Assembly (NCBI GenBank): GCA_937928045.1
Contig: CALFWO010000015.1
Location: 1-64,000, forward strand
Direction of reading: 5' to 3'
Source: an uncultured Saprospiraceae bacterium
GTDB taxonomy: Bacteria > Bacteroidota > Bacteroidia > Chitinophagales > Saprospiraceae
Length of the DNA stretch: 64,000 nt
Part shown: piece after piece, positions 49,087 to 58,763 of the stretch
Position numbering within the stretch: position 1 is the first letter of the stretch
Layout: the number at the start of each line of letters is the position of its first letter
Position numbers and translations under genes: made by a program
The notes under the pieces: model-generated
What the model was told of the DNA's origin: nothing
What the model saw: only the letters and a program-made list of their open reading frames with translations
Databases searched by the model: none

Positions 49087-51237
49087 CTAATCTATGATAA
49101 GTTTTATATTTTTAGAATTGTTTACTAAGATAAAATAAATTCCTTTTGAATAGTTTTCTGTTTTGATTGATACCTCATTGGTTGGGGCATAATTGTTATT
49201 CAACAATAATTCGCCCATCGTGGTATACACTTTTAGGGAATAAATTTTTGATCCTGAAAGTATAACTTCGTTTGTTTGAGTAACGGGGTTTGGATAGACT
49301 ACAAAATTTGTTTCATTTCTTTCTAAGTCAATAACCTCAACATTACTATAAGTTATAGAACCGTTGGTATCAATTTTTCTCAATCTATAATACAATCTGT
49401 TTTGGTGCGGCGCAGCTACATCTTTGTGTTTAAAAATATAATTACTGACATCTTCATTTATTCCTTTTCCTTCTATTTCGCCTATATTGTTGAATGATAT
49501 ACCATCAAAAGAAACTTGAATTTCAAATTTCTTAAAGTTATTTTCATTAATTGTTTGCCAATTTAAAATGACATCCTTTTGAACTTGAGCTGCTCGAAAA
49601 TAAATTAAACTAAGCGGAAGTGCGCTACAAGCAGAATTGTCACCGCTGTCTGTTACAGATAAGCTTGTTCCTTGGTATCCAGCTGCGCTTGTAACCACTC
49701 CTGTGGAATCTTCAATGGTGATTGGAGATGTACCTAGTTGTCCGTCTCCATCTTCATCAGTATGACCTGCTTCAATTGCATCCGCACATCCATCACCGTC
49801 GCTATCTGTGTTTAAAAAATTAGGAATACCAGGAGTAGTGGCTATCGGATTTAGTTCACTGCCCGAACAGTTAGTTGTGTCTTGAATAGAAACGGAAAAT
49901 GCAACACCATAAAATTGAATGTGTGGATTCCAGGATCTGACTCTTATATATTGAACATTAGAAGGCGCGGAATAAGTAATTGCAATTGGTCCTGCTCCAA
50001 CATCTTGTCCTCCAAAGTATCCATATTCATTTGTTCCATATTCATCAGTGACATGAAATTGTACATATTGAGAATTATTGTTTGAACCTACATAAAAGTC
50101 AAAAGATGAACCAGATGGAACTACTTGACCTAAATCATAAATAACAGTTGTTTGTCCGCTGCCAGAAGTAGCGAAGTCAGTGTCAGAGATACCTGTTACA
50201 CCAAGTCCATTATCCGGATTTGAATAGCCACCATTCGTAGCTGTATTTACTGCGTTTACGGTAGTGGTTGTAGAAGTAATTACACTGCAAACTGGATCGT
50301 AATTATCATGAAGTCCGTCGCCGTCAGAATCGCTATAATTGTCTGCCAAGCCGTCGTTGTTGGCATCTATTCCGCCAGCTTCAAGTATATCGAAAATTCC
50401 GTCATTGTCAGAGTCTAAATCTTGACTATTTGGAATTCCATCTCCATCAGAATCACAAGTAGTAATGGATGGTTCTTGATATAAAGTGATATCATCCAAT
50501 GCCAAATCATTACCACATCCACCTGGCCCATTATTAATAAAGATGATCTCGATACTGGAAAAACTACCACTATTGAAATCTAGCAAATAATTCTGCCAAG
50601 TACTGTTTACCGTGGATATTGGAATCGTCCCCGTATCATATGAGGCGATGACCGTTCCACTAACTTTGTCTCGAATTTCTATCGTAACATCTGGAAGAAC
50701 AAAAGTTCCGCAACAGGAATTACAACCATTTTGATTGTTGATGTCATTGGCATTTGTTATCCAAGAACTGAGCGTATGATTTGTATTGGGATCTACCAAA
50801 ACTTCGTTTCTATAAAATTCACTTGGAGTCAAATCAGCATTTACAACGTAAGCGTAGCCAGTACCGTTTTCTGTTGTATGATCATATATTACTGGCCAAT
50901 CTCCATTAGCCTCATTTGTGCTGGTTGCAATTACGTATTCTCCATCTTGCAATCCATTGGGATATACACTTCCTGCTGGATCTGCATTGTAGGTAAAATC
51001 AGTACCCGAAGTACCAGAAAGAGGTGGGCCAGGATAATTTCCAAACTCAAAATTTTCTATGAAAATAATGCAATCGACATCTTCCTCGCTATCTGGAATC
51101 CCATCATTATCGTCGTCTAGATCATCCTTGTTGATGATTGAGTCATTATCCAAATCTTCATTAGGTCCAAATTGGCAGAATCCAATATTTACAGAAAAAG
51201 ACAATAGACTGAAAACTAAAAACCAAAACTTATTCAT
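49087..51237 (-). CDS. Secreted surface protein with thrombospondin type 3-like calcium loops and T9SS type A tail
   Basis: 716 residues. Signal peptide MNKFWFLVFSLLSFSVNIGFCQ. Acidic D-x-D-x-D-G loops occur in three clusters: DLDNDSIINKDDLDDDNDGI (~29-48), CDSDGDGIPNSQDLDSDNDG (~260-279, continuing to NYSDSDGDGLHDNYDP) and NTDSDGDGCADAIEAG with EDGDGQ (~475-500). They resemble thrombospondin type 3/calcium repeats. Between them are two jelly-roll-like beta domains. The end has SLIYFRAAQVQKDVILNWQT, a fibronectin-like strand, and a T9SS type A sorting domain (FVVYPNPVTQTNEVIL ... LKVYTTMGELL ... GIYFILVNNSK). Likely displayed on the cell surface; function unknown. Confidence 0.9.
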   Translation of the reverse strand: MNKFWFLVFSLLSFSVNIGFCQFGPNEDLDNDSIINKDDLDDDNDGIPDSEEDVDCIIFIENFEFGNYPGPPLSGTSGTDFTYNADPAGSVYPNGLQDGEYVIATSTNEANGDWPVIYDHTTENGTGYAYVVNADLTPSEFYRNEVLVDPNTNHTLSSWITNANDINNQNGCNSCCGTFVLPDVTIEIRDKVSGTVIASYDTGTIPISTVNSTWQNYLLDFNSGSFSSIEIIFINNGPGGCGNDLALDDITLYQEPSITTCDSDGDGIPNSQDLDSDNDGIFDILEAGGIDANNDGLADNYSDSDGDGLHDNYDPVCSVITSTTTTVNAVNTATNGGYSNPDNGLGVTGISDTDFATSGSGQTTVIYDLGQVVPSGSSFDFYVGSNNNSQYVQFHVTDEYGTNEYGYFGGQDVGAGPIAITYSAPSNVQYIRVRSWNPHIQFYGVAFSVSIQDTTNCSGSELNPIATTPGIPNFLNTDSDGDGCADAIEAGHTDEDGDGQLGTSPITIEDSTGVVTSAAGYQGTSLSVTDSGDNSACSALPLSLIYFRAAQVQKDVILNWQTINENNFKKFEIQVSFDGISFNNIGEIEGKGINEDVSNYIFKHKDVAAPHQNRLYYRLRKIDTNGSITYSNVEVIDLERNETNFVVYPNPVTQTNEVILSGSKIYSLKVYTTMGELLLNNNYAPTNEVSIKTENYSKGIYFILVNNSKNIKLIID

Positions 51238-51427
51238 GTAAGCTAATTGTGTTCATAAATCCTAATAGTTAAAATTTATATTTAACTATGTCACAATTAT
51301 CGAGCCAGTACTCATAAGTATACACGTAAAGTAAATGTTTTATACACTTTTCGCGAAATATAAGATGTAAATACTTTACTTTAGACTAATTTACTTTATT
51401 ACTTAAATATATAATATGTCACATTTA

Positions 51428-52735
51428 TTAAGTGTGCATGTTGATCAACTGTTCAAAATACTCTTGCTTTCCTGATAATATCTCAGGTTCTCCAGTTTCC
51501 AATGCGATATTTCTCAAGTCATTTAGGTTCAATTGTTTTTTGCTAAATGCCAATCCTTTGCCGGTATCAAAAGAGGCATACCTTCCATTTTTCCATTCCA
51601 AATATGGCGAATCATTTAGCACCTTGTCGGCGGTAATTAGTGCTCGTGCAAAGGCATCCATCCCAGAGATATGCGCGACAAAAAGGTCACTTAGATCAGT
51701 GGAGTTTCTACGAATTTTAGCGTCAAAATTTATCCCACCCGTTTTGAATCCACCACTTTGTAAAAAGACCAACATCATTTGACTGAGTTCAAATAGATCC
51801 ACTGGAAACTGATCTGTATCCCAGCCATTTTGGTAATCTCCACGATTGGCATCCATGCTTCCGAGTAATCCTGCGTTGGAAGCAATTTGCATCTCATGTT
51901 CCATCGTATGGCCTGCTAGCGTCGCATGATTCACTTCCAAATTCAAGGCAAAGTCATCCATTAAATCGTATTCCCTCAAAAATCCTATTACCGTTGCAGC
52001 ATCAAAATCATATTGATGCTTTGAGGGCTCCATAGGTTTTGGTTCTATCAAAAAAGTTCCTTTGAATCCTTGAGCTCTGCCATAATCTTTAGCCATGTGC
52101 AAGAAAGTAGCTAAGTGATCCAATTCCTTTTTTACATCTGTATTTAGAAGTGATAAATAACCTTCCCTTCCTCCCCAAAAAACATAATTTTCCCCACCTA
52201 GTTTTATTGTTGCATCGATAGCATTTTTCACTTGAACTCCAGCTCTGGCAACCACATTAAAATCCGGATTGGTGGCTGCGCCGTTCATATATCTTGGATG
52301 AGAAAAAAGATTGGCAGTACCCCAAAGCAACTTTATCCCGGTTTCCTCTTGTTTAATTTTTGCATAGTCGGTAATCTTTTGTAACCGACTTTCGTATTCA
52401 GATATTGAATTCCCTTCATCTACTAGGTCAACATCATGAAAACAATAATAGGGAACGCCAAGCTTACTGATAAATTCAAAAGCTGCATCCATTTTATGAT
52501 GAGCGCGATCTAATGGATTTCCTGATTCATTCCACGGCATTGGACGCGTAGGATGACCGAATGGATCCGCTCCGTTTCCACAGAAGCTATGCCAGTAAGC
52601 CACAGCAAATCTAAAATGATCCTTTAGTTTTTTTCCCGCAACTTTGAGGTGCTCATCATACCATCTAAATGCTAAAGGATTACGACTTTCTCTTCCTTCG
52701 AATTTGATATTTTGTATGTTTTTGAAGTATGCCAT
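51428..52735 (-). CDS. xylA: Xylose isomerase
   Basis: 435 residues. Interconverts D-xylose and D-xylulose with divalent metals. Family marks: [12 protein letters not shown] with the catalytic His near residue 100, VFWGGREGY (~188-196), [16 protein letters not shown] (~230-245) and [18 protein letters not shown] (~298-315) containing metal-binding Asp residues. The length matches class II bacterial enzymes. It sits 7 bp downstream of xylB on the same strand, forming a two-gene operon, followed by an AT-rich gap without an obvious terminator. No xylose transporter or XylR is seen. Confidence 0.97.
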   Translation of the reverse strand: MAYFKNIQNIKFEGRESRNPLAFRWYDEHLKVAGKKLKDHFRFAVAYWHSFCGNGADPFGHPTRPMPWNESGNPLDRAHHKMDAAFEFISKLGVPYYCFHDVDLVDEGNSISEYESRLQKITDYAKIKQEETGIKLLWGTANLFSHPRYMNGAATNPDFNVVARAGVQVKNAIDATIKLGGENYVFWGGREGYLSLLNTDVKKELDHLATFLHMAKDYGRAQGFKGTFLIEPKPMEPSKHQYDFDAATVIGFLREYDLMDDFALNLEVNHATLAGHTMEHEMQIASNAGLLGSMDANRGDYQNGWDTDQFPVDLFELSQMMLVFLQSGGFKTGGINFDAKIRRNSTDLSDLFVAHISGMDAFARALITADKVLNDSPYLEWKNGRYASFDTGKGLAFSKKQLNLNDLRNIALETGEPEILSGKQEYFEQLINMHT

Positions 52736-52742
52736 TTTATAT

Positions 52743-54227
52743 TTAGTTAATCAGTTTATTTAAATCTTTCTTCCAATCTTCATATGCATCATAGTACGCT
52801 TTGTGATTATTTTGGGCCTTATATGTTTTTATGATTTGATTATGGGAAAAAGCTTCCAGCAAATCACTAAATGCTCCAATAGCTTTTCCACTGGCAAGCG
52901 CAGCGCCAATAGCCCCAGTAGTGTCTTGCATTTGAATTTCACAATTTAACAAATTGACAATTGTAGATGAAAATATTTCTGATTGAAATAAATTGTCATT
53001 GCCAACCTTAATATTTTTTAAATTTATCCCTAAGTCTGAAAGCAATTGAATTCCATAAACAAATGAAAATGCAATCCCTTCCAATGCTGACCTTATCATA
53101 TGATTTTTAGAATGAATATTGAATTGCAAATTGTTAATTTGTGCACCGGTTTGTTGGTTGTTTATCATTCTTTCTGCTCCATTGCCAAAAGGTATTATCC
53201 GCAAGCCTTCCGATCCAATTGGAATCGGTGAAATCAGCTTTTCCATATCAGCATAAGTGGTATTCAAACCTAAAAGCTGGTTGCGAATCCAAGCATATTG
53301 ACTTCCTGCTCCGTTGATACAGAGCAGTTGTCCAATGCGCGGATGTTCTTTTGAATGATTGACATGGGCAAAGCTATTTATTCCAGAATTGGGTCCATTC
53401 AAAAGTAGATCCGTAACGCCATAAACAACTCCAGATGTCCCGCCCGTAGCGGCAATATCTCCTGGCTCGAAAACTCCTAATGACAAAGCGTTGTTCGGTT
53501 GGTCTCCTGCCCGATAAGTAATCGGAGTATTTACTGGAAGCCCAGTTTCTTTGGATGCTTTTCGGCTAATTTTTCCATGCTCTGAAAAAGTATCAAGAAC
53601 CTCCGGAATGACGTCAGTATCGGCATTGATGGCATTCATCAACTGTTCTGCAACTTTATGATTTTTAAAATCCCAGAAGGTTCCCTCAGACAAACCGGAC
53701 ACCGTTGTATTAACTGCTCCTGATAATTTCATCGCAATGAAGTCTCCTGGTAATAATACCTTTTGTGTTTTTTTAAATACTTCCGGTTCATTTTCAATAA
53801 CCCATTTTAATTTTGAGGCAGTGAAATTTCCTGGTTGATTGAGCAAGTTTTCAAAACAATATTTTTCTCCTAATGATTTCGATAAATCTTTCCCAATTTG
53901 ATTTGTTCTGCTATCGCACCAAATGATTGCAGGACGAAGAACTTTCAAATTTTTATCCACAAGTACTAAACCATGCATTTGATAAGAAATGCCAATAGAC
54001 TTGATTTCATTTCTTACGCCTGGATTTTTATCAATAAGTTCATGACTTGTTTTGCAAACAGCATCCCACCAAAGCTTTGGATCTTGTTCTGCCCAATTTG
54101 GAAAGGGTGCAGTAATCGCCATTTCAACTTTTGGATATTGCACGACATCCACTGTTTTTCCATTGCTCAAATTAACGAGCGCAGCTTTTACCGAAGAACT
54201 GCCAATGTCATATCCTATTGCGTACAT
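52743..54227 (-). CDS. xylB: Xylulokinase (FGGY family)
   Basis: 494 residues. Phosphorylates D-xylulose to xylulose-5-phosphate. The FGGY carbohydrate kinase fold is evident: [13 protein letters not shown] (5-17, ATP site), [11 protein letters not shown] (substrate site), [22 protein letters not shown], and the second ATP motif [11 protein letters not shown] (~260-270). Together with xylA it feeds xylose into the pentose phosphate pathway. A near-match -7 box TACCTTGG on the minus strand (54282-54289) may be its promoter. Context with xylA fixes the substrate better than sequence alone. Confidence 0.94.
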   Translation of the reverse strand: MYAIGYDIGSSSVKAALVNLSNGKTVDVVQYPKVEMAITAPFPNWAEQDPKLWWDAVCKTSHELIDKNPGVRNEIKSIGISYQMHGLVLVDKNLKVLRPAIIWCDSRTNQIGKDLSKSLGEKYCFENLLNQPGNFTASKLKWVIENEPEVFKKTQKVLLPGDFIAMKLSGAVNTTVSGLSEGTFWDFKNHKVAEQLMNAINADTDVIPEVLDTFSEHGKISRKASKETGLPVNTPITYRAGDQPNNALSLGVFEPGDIAATGGTSGVVYGVTDLLLNGPNSGINSFAHVNHSKEHPRIGQLLCINGAGSQYAWIRNQLLGLNTTYADMEKLISPIPIGSEGLRIIPFGNGAERMINNQQTGAQINNLQFNIHSKNHMIRSALEGIAFSFVYGIQLLSDLGINLKNIKVGNDNLFQSEIFSSTIVNLLNCEIQMQDTTGAIGAALASGKAIGAFSDLLEAFSHNQIIKTYKAQNNHKAYYDAYEDWKKDLNKLIN

Positions 54228-54418
54228 TATTCTGCTTTTCTAATGATATGGATAAAAAAATAAGCTTGATATTAATTGATCCAAGGTACACAATTTTTAA
54301 AGTGGCCATGCTTTCAAATTTAATTTTTTAGCTCTTTTCTGTTGTTTTTTGTTGAACGTTAAAAATTAGAAAAACACTATTTTTTGATTAAATTTGGAAA
54401 ATTCTTAAAATCTGAATT

Positions 54419-54871
54419 ATGGCTAATTTTTCTTTGAAAGTAAACGGTGAACAAAGAACTGTAGATGTTGATCCGGACACTCCTTTATTGTGGGTGCTGA
54501 GAGATTCAATTGGATTGGTTGGGACTAAATATGGCTGCGGTATTGGACAATGCGGAGCATGCACAGTGCATGTAAATGGTACTGCTTTGAAATCTTGCAG
54601 TATGACAATTGATGCAGCCGATGGAAAAGATATTACGACCATAGAAGGATTAGATCCTAACGGACAACATCCTTTGCAAAAATCTTGGCGCGAAAATGAT
54701 GTTCCGCAGTGCGGATATTGTCAAGCAGGTCAGATTATGAAAGCTGCTGCACTACTTAAGGAAAATCCTAGTCCATCTGAAGCTGAGGTTGAAGCTTCGA
54801 TGTCTTCTAACATTTGTCGATGTGGAACTTATGTAAGAATTAAGAAGGCGATTTTGGATGCCGCCAAATAG
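54419..54871 (+). CDS. iorA: [2Fe-2S] subunit of isoquinoline 1-oxidoreductase-type hydroxylase
   Basis: 150 residues. Small iron-sulfur subunit of the xanthine-oxidase family. Plant-type cluster cysteines 40, 45, 48 and 60 (GCGIGQCGACTVH ... KSC) and the second cluster's cysteines 98, 101, 133 and 135 (CGYC ... CRCGTY) are all present. It passes electrons from the molybdenum subunit encoded next (69-bp gap) to an acceptor, in known systems a cytochrome c or the membrane chain; none is encoded here. The substrate, probably an N-heterocycle or aldehyde, is not known. Confidence 0.92.
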   Translation: MANFSLKVNGEQRTVDVDPDTPLLWVLRDSIGLVGTKYGCGIGQCGACTVHVNGTALKSCSMTIDAADGKDITTIEGLDPNGQHPLQKSWRENDVPQCGYCQAGQIMKAAALLKENPSPSEAEVEASMSSNICRCGTYVRIKKAILDAAK

Positions 54872-54939
54872 TCTTATTAATAACTATAAGATTGATACCA
54901 CATTTAGATGAAGATTTAAAGAAAAGAAAAAGCGAAATC

Positions 54940-57078
54940 ATGACACACAATAACGATATAAAAAGAAGATCATTTTTAAAGTTGACGGCGGCAGCTTCTG
55001 GTGGATTAGTTCTCGGTTTTAACTTAATGGCGGGTTGTAATGCGCCAGTTGAAAAAATTGTACAAAAAGCACTTCCTGAGAATTGGTTCAATATTAATAC
55101 CTTTTTAAAAATTGGCGAGAATGGTTTGGTCTCTATTTTTTCCCCAAATCCTGAAATCGGTCAGAACATCAAGACTTCAATGCCAATGATAGTCGCTGAA
55201 GAATTAGATACGGCCTGGGAAGATGTCATTGTCGAACAAGCCCCATTAACTGCTGATTTTGATCGCCAGGTAGCAGGAGGTTCTCAGTCTATTCGTCATG
55301 GTTGGGATAGCCTCCGTCAGGCAGGAGCAAGCGCCAGAAATATGTTGATGAAAGCCGCTGGTAAACAATGGAATTTACCCATTGAAAAACTAAAAACAGA
55401 AGCAGGGTTTGTAATCAATGAAAAAGGAGAAAAGTTGAGTTACGGCGAATTGGCTGAAGCTGCGGGTGGAGTATCAGTCCCAGAAAAAGTTGAATTTAAG
55501 GACCCTGAAAATTACAAGATCATTGGACATTCAAAGCCGAATGTGGATATGAATGTCATCGTTGAAGGGAAGTCTTCTTATGGTTTAGATACCAAGAGGG
55601 AGGGGATGGTTTATGCGGTTGCGGTAAGGGCACCGGCTTTCGGAATGACATTGACAAGTTATGACGATTCAAAAGCAAAAACGGTCGCCGGCGTAATAGA
55701 TGTTGTGAAATTTGATGAGCACAAAGTAGCTGTGGTTGCAAATAGCACTTGGGCGGCCATGAAAGGAGCAAAAGCGATCAATGCCGAGTGGAAAGGTGGA
55801 TCAGGATTGGAAGATTCTAAAGACCATGAACGTAAATTGTTAGATTTATTAAATAAGCGAAGTAAAGAACCCGCTCGGAATGATGGTAATTTTGATAAGG
55901 CATTTGCAAGCGCAGATCAAACTTTAGAGCGTACCTATAGTGCACCGTTTTTACCTCATAATTGTTTGGAACCCATGAACTTCTTTGCAGATGTAAAAGG
56001 AGATCGAGCAGAATGCCATGGTCCAATCCAAACACCGCAATGGACGCAAAGCAGAATAGCTGATAAAATTGGTATTCCAAAAGAGAATGTTTCTATTGGC
56101 ATGACGAGAATGGGAGGCGGTTTTGGTCGCAGGCTTTACGGTGATTTTGCGGAAGAGGCCGCTCAAATTTCTCAGAAAGTAGAAAAGCCAGTTCAGCTGG
56201 TTTTTAGCAGAGAAGATGATATGACCGCTGGAACCTATCGCCCAGCTTCGAAATATAAAATGAAAGCTGGAATTAAGGATGGAAAAATAGTCGCCTATCA
56301 TCTGACCGAGGCTTGTATTAATGGCAACATGTATGGACTGATTCCTAATTTCTTTCCGGCTGGAGCTATTCCGAATCTAAGAATTGATCTGAACAATTTC
56401 GAAAGTAATATAACCACAGGAGCGTGGAGAGCTCCTTACACCAATTTCTTAGCATTTGCCGAGCAGTCATTCTTTGATGAGCTAGGAGAAATGCTTGGGA
56501 AAGATCCAGTTGATCTTCGTTTGGAATTATTTGAGATTGCAAAGAATAATCCAGAGGAGGGAAGAGAGTATTCTCCCGAAAGATCAATCGCGGTGACCAA
56601 GTTAGTTGCTGAAAAATCAAACTGGGGAAAAGCTGGTGACGGTGTTTATCAAGGACTATCAGTTTATTATTCGCACAATACTCATGTTGCCGAAGTTGCT
56701 GATGTGGTATTGGTAGATGGATTACCTGTGGTTAAAAAAGTAACTTGCGCGGTTCATTGCGGAATCGTTGTCAATCCTTTGGCTGCACAAAACCAAGTAG
56801 AAGGTGGAATCATCGATGGAATTGGTCATGCGATGTACGGAGATTTGACTTTTGAGAATGGTGTACCAAGCGTCAAGAATTTTGATAACTATAAATTGAT
56901 TCGAATGAATCAAGCGCCAGAGGTTGATGTTCATTTTGTCAAGAGTGCTGAAAGTCCAACTGGGCTTGGGGAGCCGAGTTTACCACCGGCTGGAGGAGCT
57001 GTGGCCAATGCTATTTTCAAAGCTACTGGCGTGAGGTTGTACAAGCAGCCATTTAGGTTGGAGGAGGAGTTGGGATAA
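54940..57078 (+). CDS. iorB: Molybdopterin-binding large subunit of isoquinoline 1-oxidoreductase-type hydroxylase, Tat-exported
   Basis: 712 residues from ATG 54940 (the frame begins at a TTG 48 bp earlier). The N-terminus is a twin-arginine signal (RRSFLKLTAAASGG) ending in LMAGC, so it may also be a lipoprotein. The body is the IorB-type Mo subunit: RMGGGFGRRLYGDFAEEAA (~388-406), TGAWRAPYTN (~494-503), and the C-terminal GLGEPSLPPAGGAVANA, in which the Glu is the expected catalytic base of the xanthine-oxidase family. It needs a Mo-pterin cofactor, often the dicytosine form. Partner is IorA upstream. Maturation factors (XdhC-type) are absent, although a MOCOS-like sulfurase gene lies at 16448. 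Physiological substrate unknown. Confidence 0.9.
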   Translation: MTHNNDIKRRSFLKLTAAASGGLVLGFNLMAGCNAPVEKIVQKALPENWFNINTFLKIGENGLVSIFSPNPEIGQNIKTSMPMIVAEELDTAWEDVIVEQAPLTADFDRQVAGGSQSIRHGWDSLRQAGASARNMLMKAAGKQWNLPIEKLKTEAGFVINEKGEKLSYGELAEAAGGVSVPEKVEFKDPENYKIIGHSKPNVDMNVIVEGKSSYGLDTKREGMVYAVAVRAPAFGMTLTSYDDSKAKTVAGVIDVVKFDEHKVAVVANSTWAAMKGAKAINAEWKGGSGLEDSKDHERKLLDLLNKRSKEPARNDGNFDKAFASADQTLERTYSAPFLPHNCLEPMNFFADVKGDRAECHGPIQTPQWTQSRIADKIGIPKENVSIGMTRMGGGFGRRLYGDFAEEAAQISQKVEKPVQLVFSREDDMTAGTYRPASKYKMKAGIKDGKIVAYHLTEACINGNMYGLIPNFFPAGAIPNLRIDLNNFESNITTGAWRAPYTNFLAFAEQSFFDELGEMLGKDPVDLRLELFEIAKNNPEEGREYSPERSIAVTKLVAEKSNWGKAGDGVYQGLSVYYSHNTHVAEVADVVLVDGLPVVKKVTCAVHCGIVVNPLAAQNQVEGGIIDGIGHAMYGDLTFENGVPSVKNFDNYKLIRMNQAPEVDVHFVKSAESPTGLGEPSLPPAGGAVANAIFKATGVRLYKQPFRLEEELG

Positions 57079-57098
57079 GTAAATTTAATGCTGTATTC

Positions 57099-57551
57099 AT
57101 GAAATTAGTAAAACTGTTTTTCTTTTTATCTCTTCTTATTGTTACTTCCTGTGCTCAGCCGGAAGATGATTTGGCTGATGAGTCCTCTGGATTTATTAAG
57201 CTTTGTCTGGTAGAAATTGATGGAGAATTTGTTGATGTTGATCTAACAATAGAGCCGGAGTATTTGGATGGTGGCGAAGAAGGTTTTGTGGAGAATTTGA
57301 GTAAAGTACATTATCCACCTGAGGCAAGGGAGCAATCTGTTGAAGGCCTTGTAAGATTGACTTATGTCATCACAAAAGAAGGAACCGTGAAAGATATAGT
57401 ACTTATAGAAAATCCTGGAACTGGTTTGGGAGCGGCTACCTTGGAGCAGTTTACATTAATAACGCAAGGCGTTTCTTTTTCTCCAGGAGTTTTAAATAAA
57501 GAAAAGGTAAATGTAATGAAGGACGCTGCAGTAAGATTTAGATTGGAATAA
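57099..57551 (+). CDS. TonB C-terminal-domain lipoprotein
   Basis: 150 residues. Lipoprotein signal MKLVKLFFFLSLLIVTSC, an acidic linker (QPEDDLADESS), then a TonB-type C-terminal domain (YPPEAREQSVEGLVRLTYVI ... GTVKDIVLIENPGTGLGAATLEQF). True TonB proteins have an N-terminal transmembrane helix and a proline-rich spanner; here the domain follows a lipid anchor directly, so energy transduction is doubtful. It may bind outer-membrane receptors or peptidoglycan. It lies 20 bp after iorB and 16 bp before the OmpA-family gene, so it may be in the same operon. Confidence 0.75.
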   Translation: MKLVKLFFFLSLLIVTSCAQPEDDLADESSGFIKLCLVEIDGEFVDVDLTIEPEYLDGGEEGFVENLSKVHYPPEAREQSVEGLVRLTYVITKEGTVKDIVLIENPGTGLGAATLEQFTLITQGVSFSPGVLNKEKVNVMKDAAVRFRLE

Positions 57552-57567
57552 TTCCAAAATATATATC

Positions 57568-58635
57568 ATGCGATTAGTGCCTCTCATTTTTTTCCACCTC
57601 CTCTTCACAACCCTCTGCTTCACTCAAAACCTAGTCCCCAATCCATCCTTCGAGTCAATAAAAAAATCTAGTAAACGTTGGTCGCGCGATGCTGCTCAAT
57701 TCGATACCCATATTAAGCTTTGGAATTCTCCAACTCAAGGAAGTCCTGACTTGTTAAATGTGAAATTGTTGGGCCAAATGTTTCCTGTAAGACCCAAAGT
57801 AGATTTGACTCCGTATCAGCCGAGGACTGGTGATTTTATGGTTGGTATTAAAACCTATGGTTGCCACGGTCGATCAAGAACGCTGCATTGTAAAGAATAT
57901 TTACAAATTGAATTGACGGAATCACTTGTAGCTGGAAAACGGTATTATTTTGAATATTGGGTGTTGCCCATAGAAAGGTCTGTAAAAGTGAATTCATTTG
58001 GATTGGTAGCCGATGAGTATGAACTTAAGGATGATTCTATTTACATGGAGTTGGATGTTTATCCTGTTGTTGATCAGTCAGAAATTATAGCTGGAGCTAA
58101 TGGCCAATGGCAGAAAATTTCTGGCGAATTTGAAGCAGCCTTTGACGCCAAATATATCATCATTGGAATTTTCAAAGCTGATGCTAAGATGAAAGTAAAG
58201 GAGGAATCAGGAGGATTGAAGTACGGATATTATTTGCTAGATGATGTTTTTTTGGAGGCTTTAAATGTGAATAAAGATGTGACCTTCGAAATAAACAAAG
58301 CGTTGATTTTGGAAAATATTTTATTTGAGTTTGATAAAGCAATTATTTTAAATGAGGCAGTTGAAGTTTTGGATCAGTTGGTAATTTATTTGAATAAATA
58401 TCCGGCATTGAATATTGAAATATCAGGACACACCGATGATCAAGGTGAAGAAGGTCACAATAAAAAGTTGTCCAAGGCGCGGGCTGATGCGGTTGGTAAT
58501 TATTTGGAGGAACGAGCTATTGGTGCAGATCGAATTAAAACTTTTGGTTGGGGAAGTGAGTTTCCTATAGTTGAGAATTCCTCTGAAGAAAATCGAGCCG
58601 AGAATCGAAGGGTAGCGCTTAAATTGTTAGAATAA
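57568..58635 (+). CDS. OmpA-family protein with N-terminal carbohydrate-binding-like domain
   Basis: 355 residues. Signal peptide (MRLVPLIFFHLLFTTLCFTQ), then a jelly-roll-like domain (NLVPNPSFE to LDDVFLEAL, ~21-235), a pattern common in Bacteroidota OmpA proteins (NPSFE ... YLQIELTE ... YYLLDDV). The C-terminal OmpA peptidoglycan-binding domain (~245-355) has LFEFDKAIILNEAVEVLDQL, IEISGHTDD, LSKARADAVGNYL and the NRAENRRVAL end with the conserved Asp/Arg. Likely links the outer membrane or surface glycans to peptidoglycan. The first ~30 codons are unusually rich in C-ending triplets compared with the rest. Confidence 0.88.
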   Translation: MRLVPLIFFHLLFTTLCFTQNLVPNPSFESIKKSSKRWSRDAAQFDTHIKLWNSPTQGSPDLLNVKLLGQMFPVRPKVDLTPYQPRTGDFMVGIKTYGCHGRSRTLHCKEYLQIELTESLVAGKRYYFEYWVLPIERSVKVNSFGLVADEYELKDDSIYMELDVYPVVDQSEIIAGANGQWQKISGEFEAAFDAKYIIIGIFKADAKMKVKEESGGLKYGYYLLDDVFLEALNVNKDVTFEINKALILENILFEFDKAIILNEAVEVLDQLVIYLNKYPALNIEISGHTDDQGEEGHNKKLSKARADAVGNYLEERAIGADRIKTFGWGSEFPIVENSSEENRAENRRVALKLLE

Positions 58636-58763
58636 TAAGAAGTGATTTTTATAATCTAATTTTTTACCTACTACATAAACATAGCATTTACTTAAAATCT
58701 AAGTTTTACAGAATGTGAGTCTAAACAATTCACTACCTTGTTCAAAATATATTGAGATAACTA

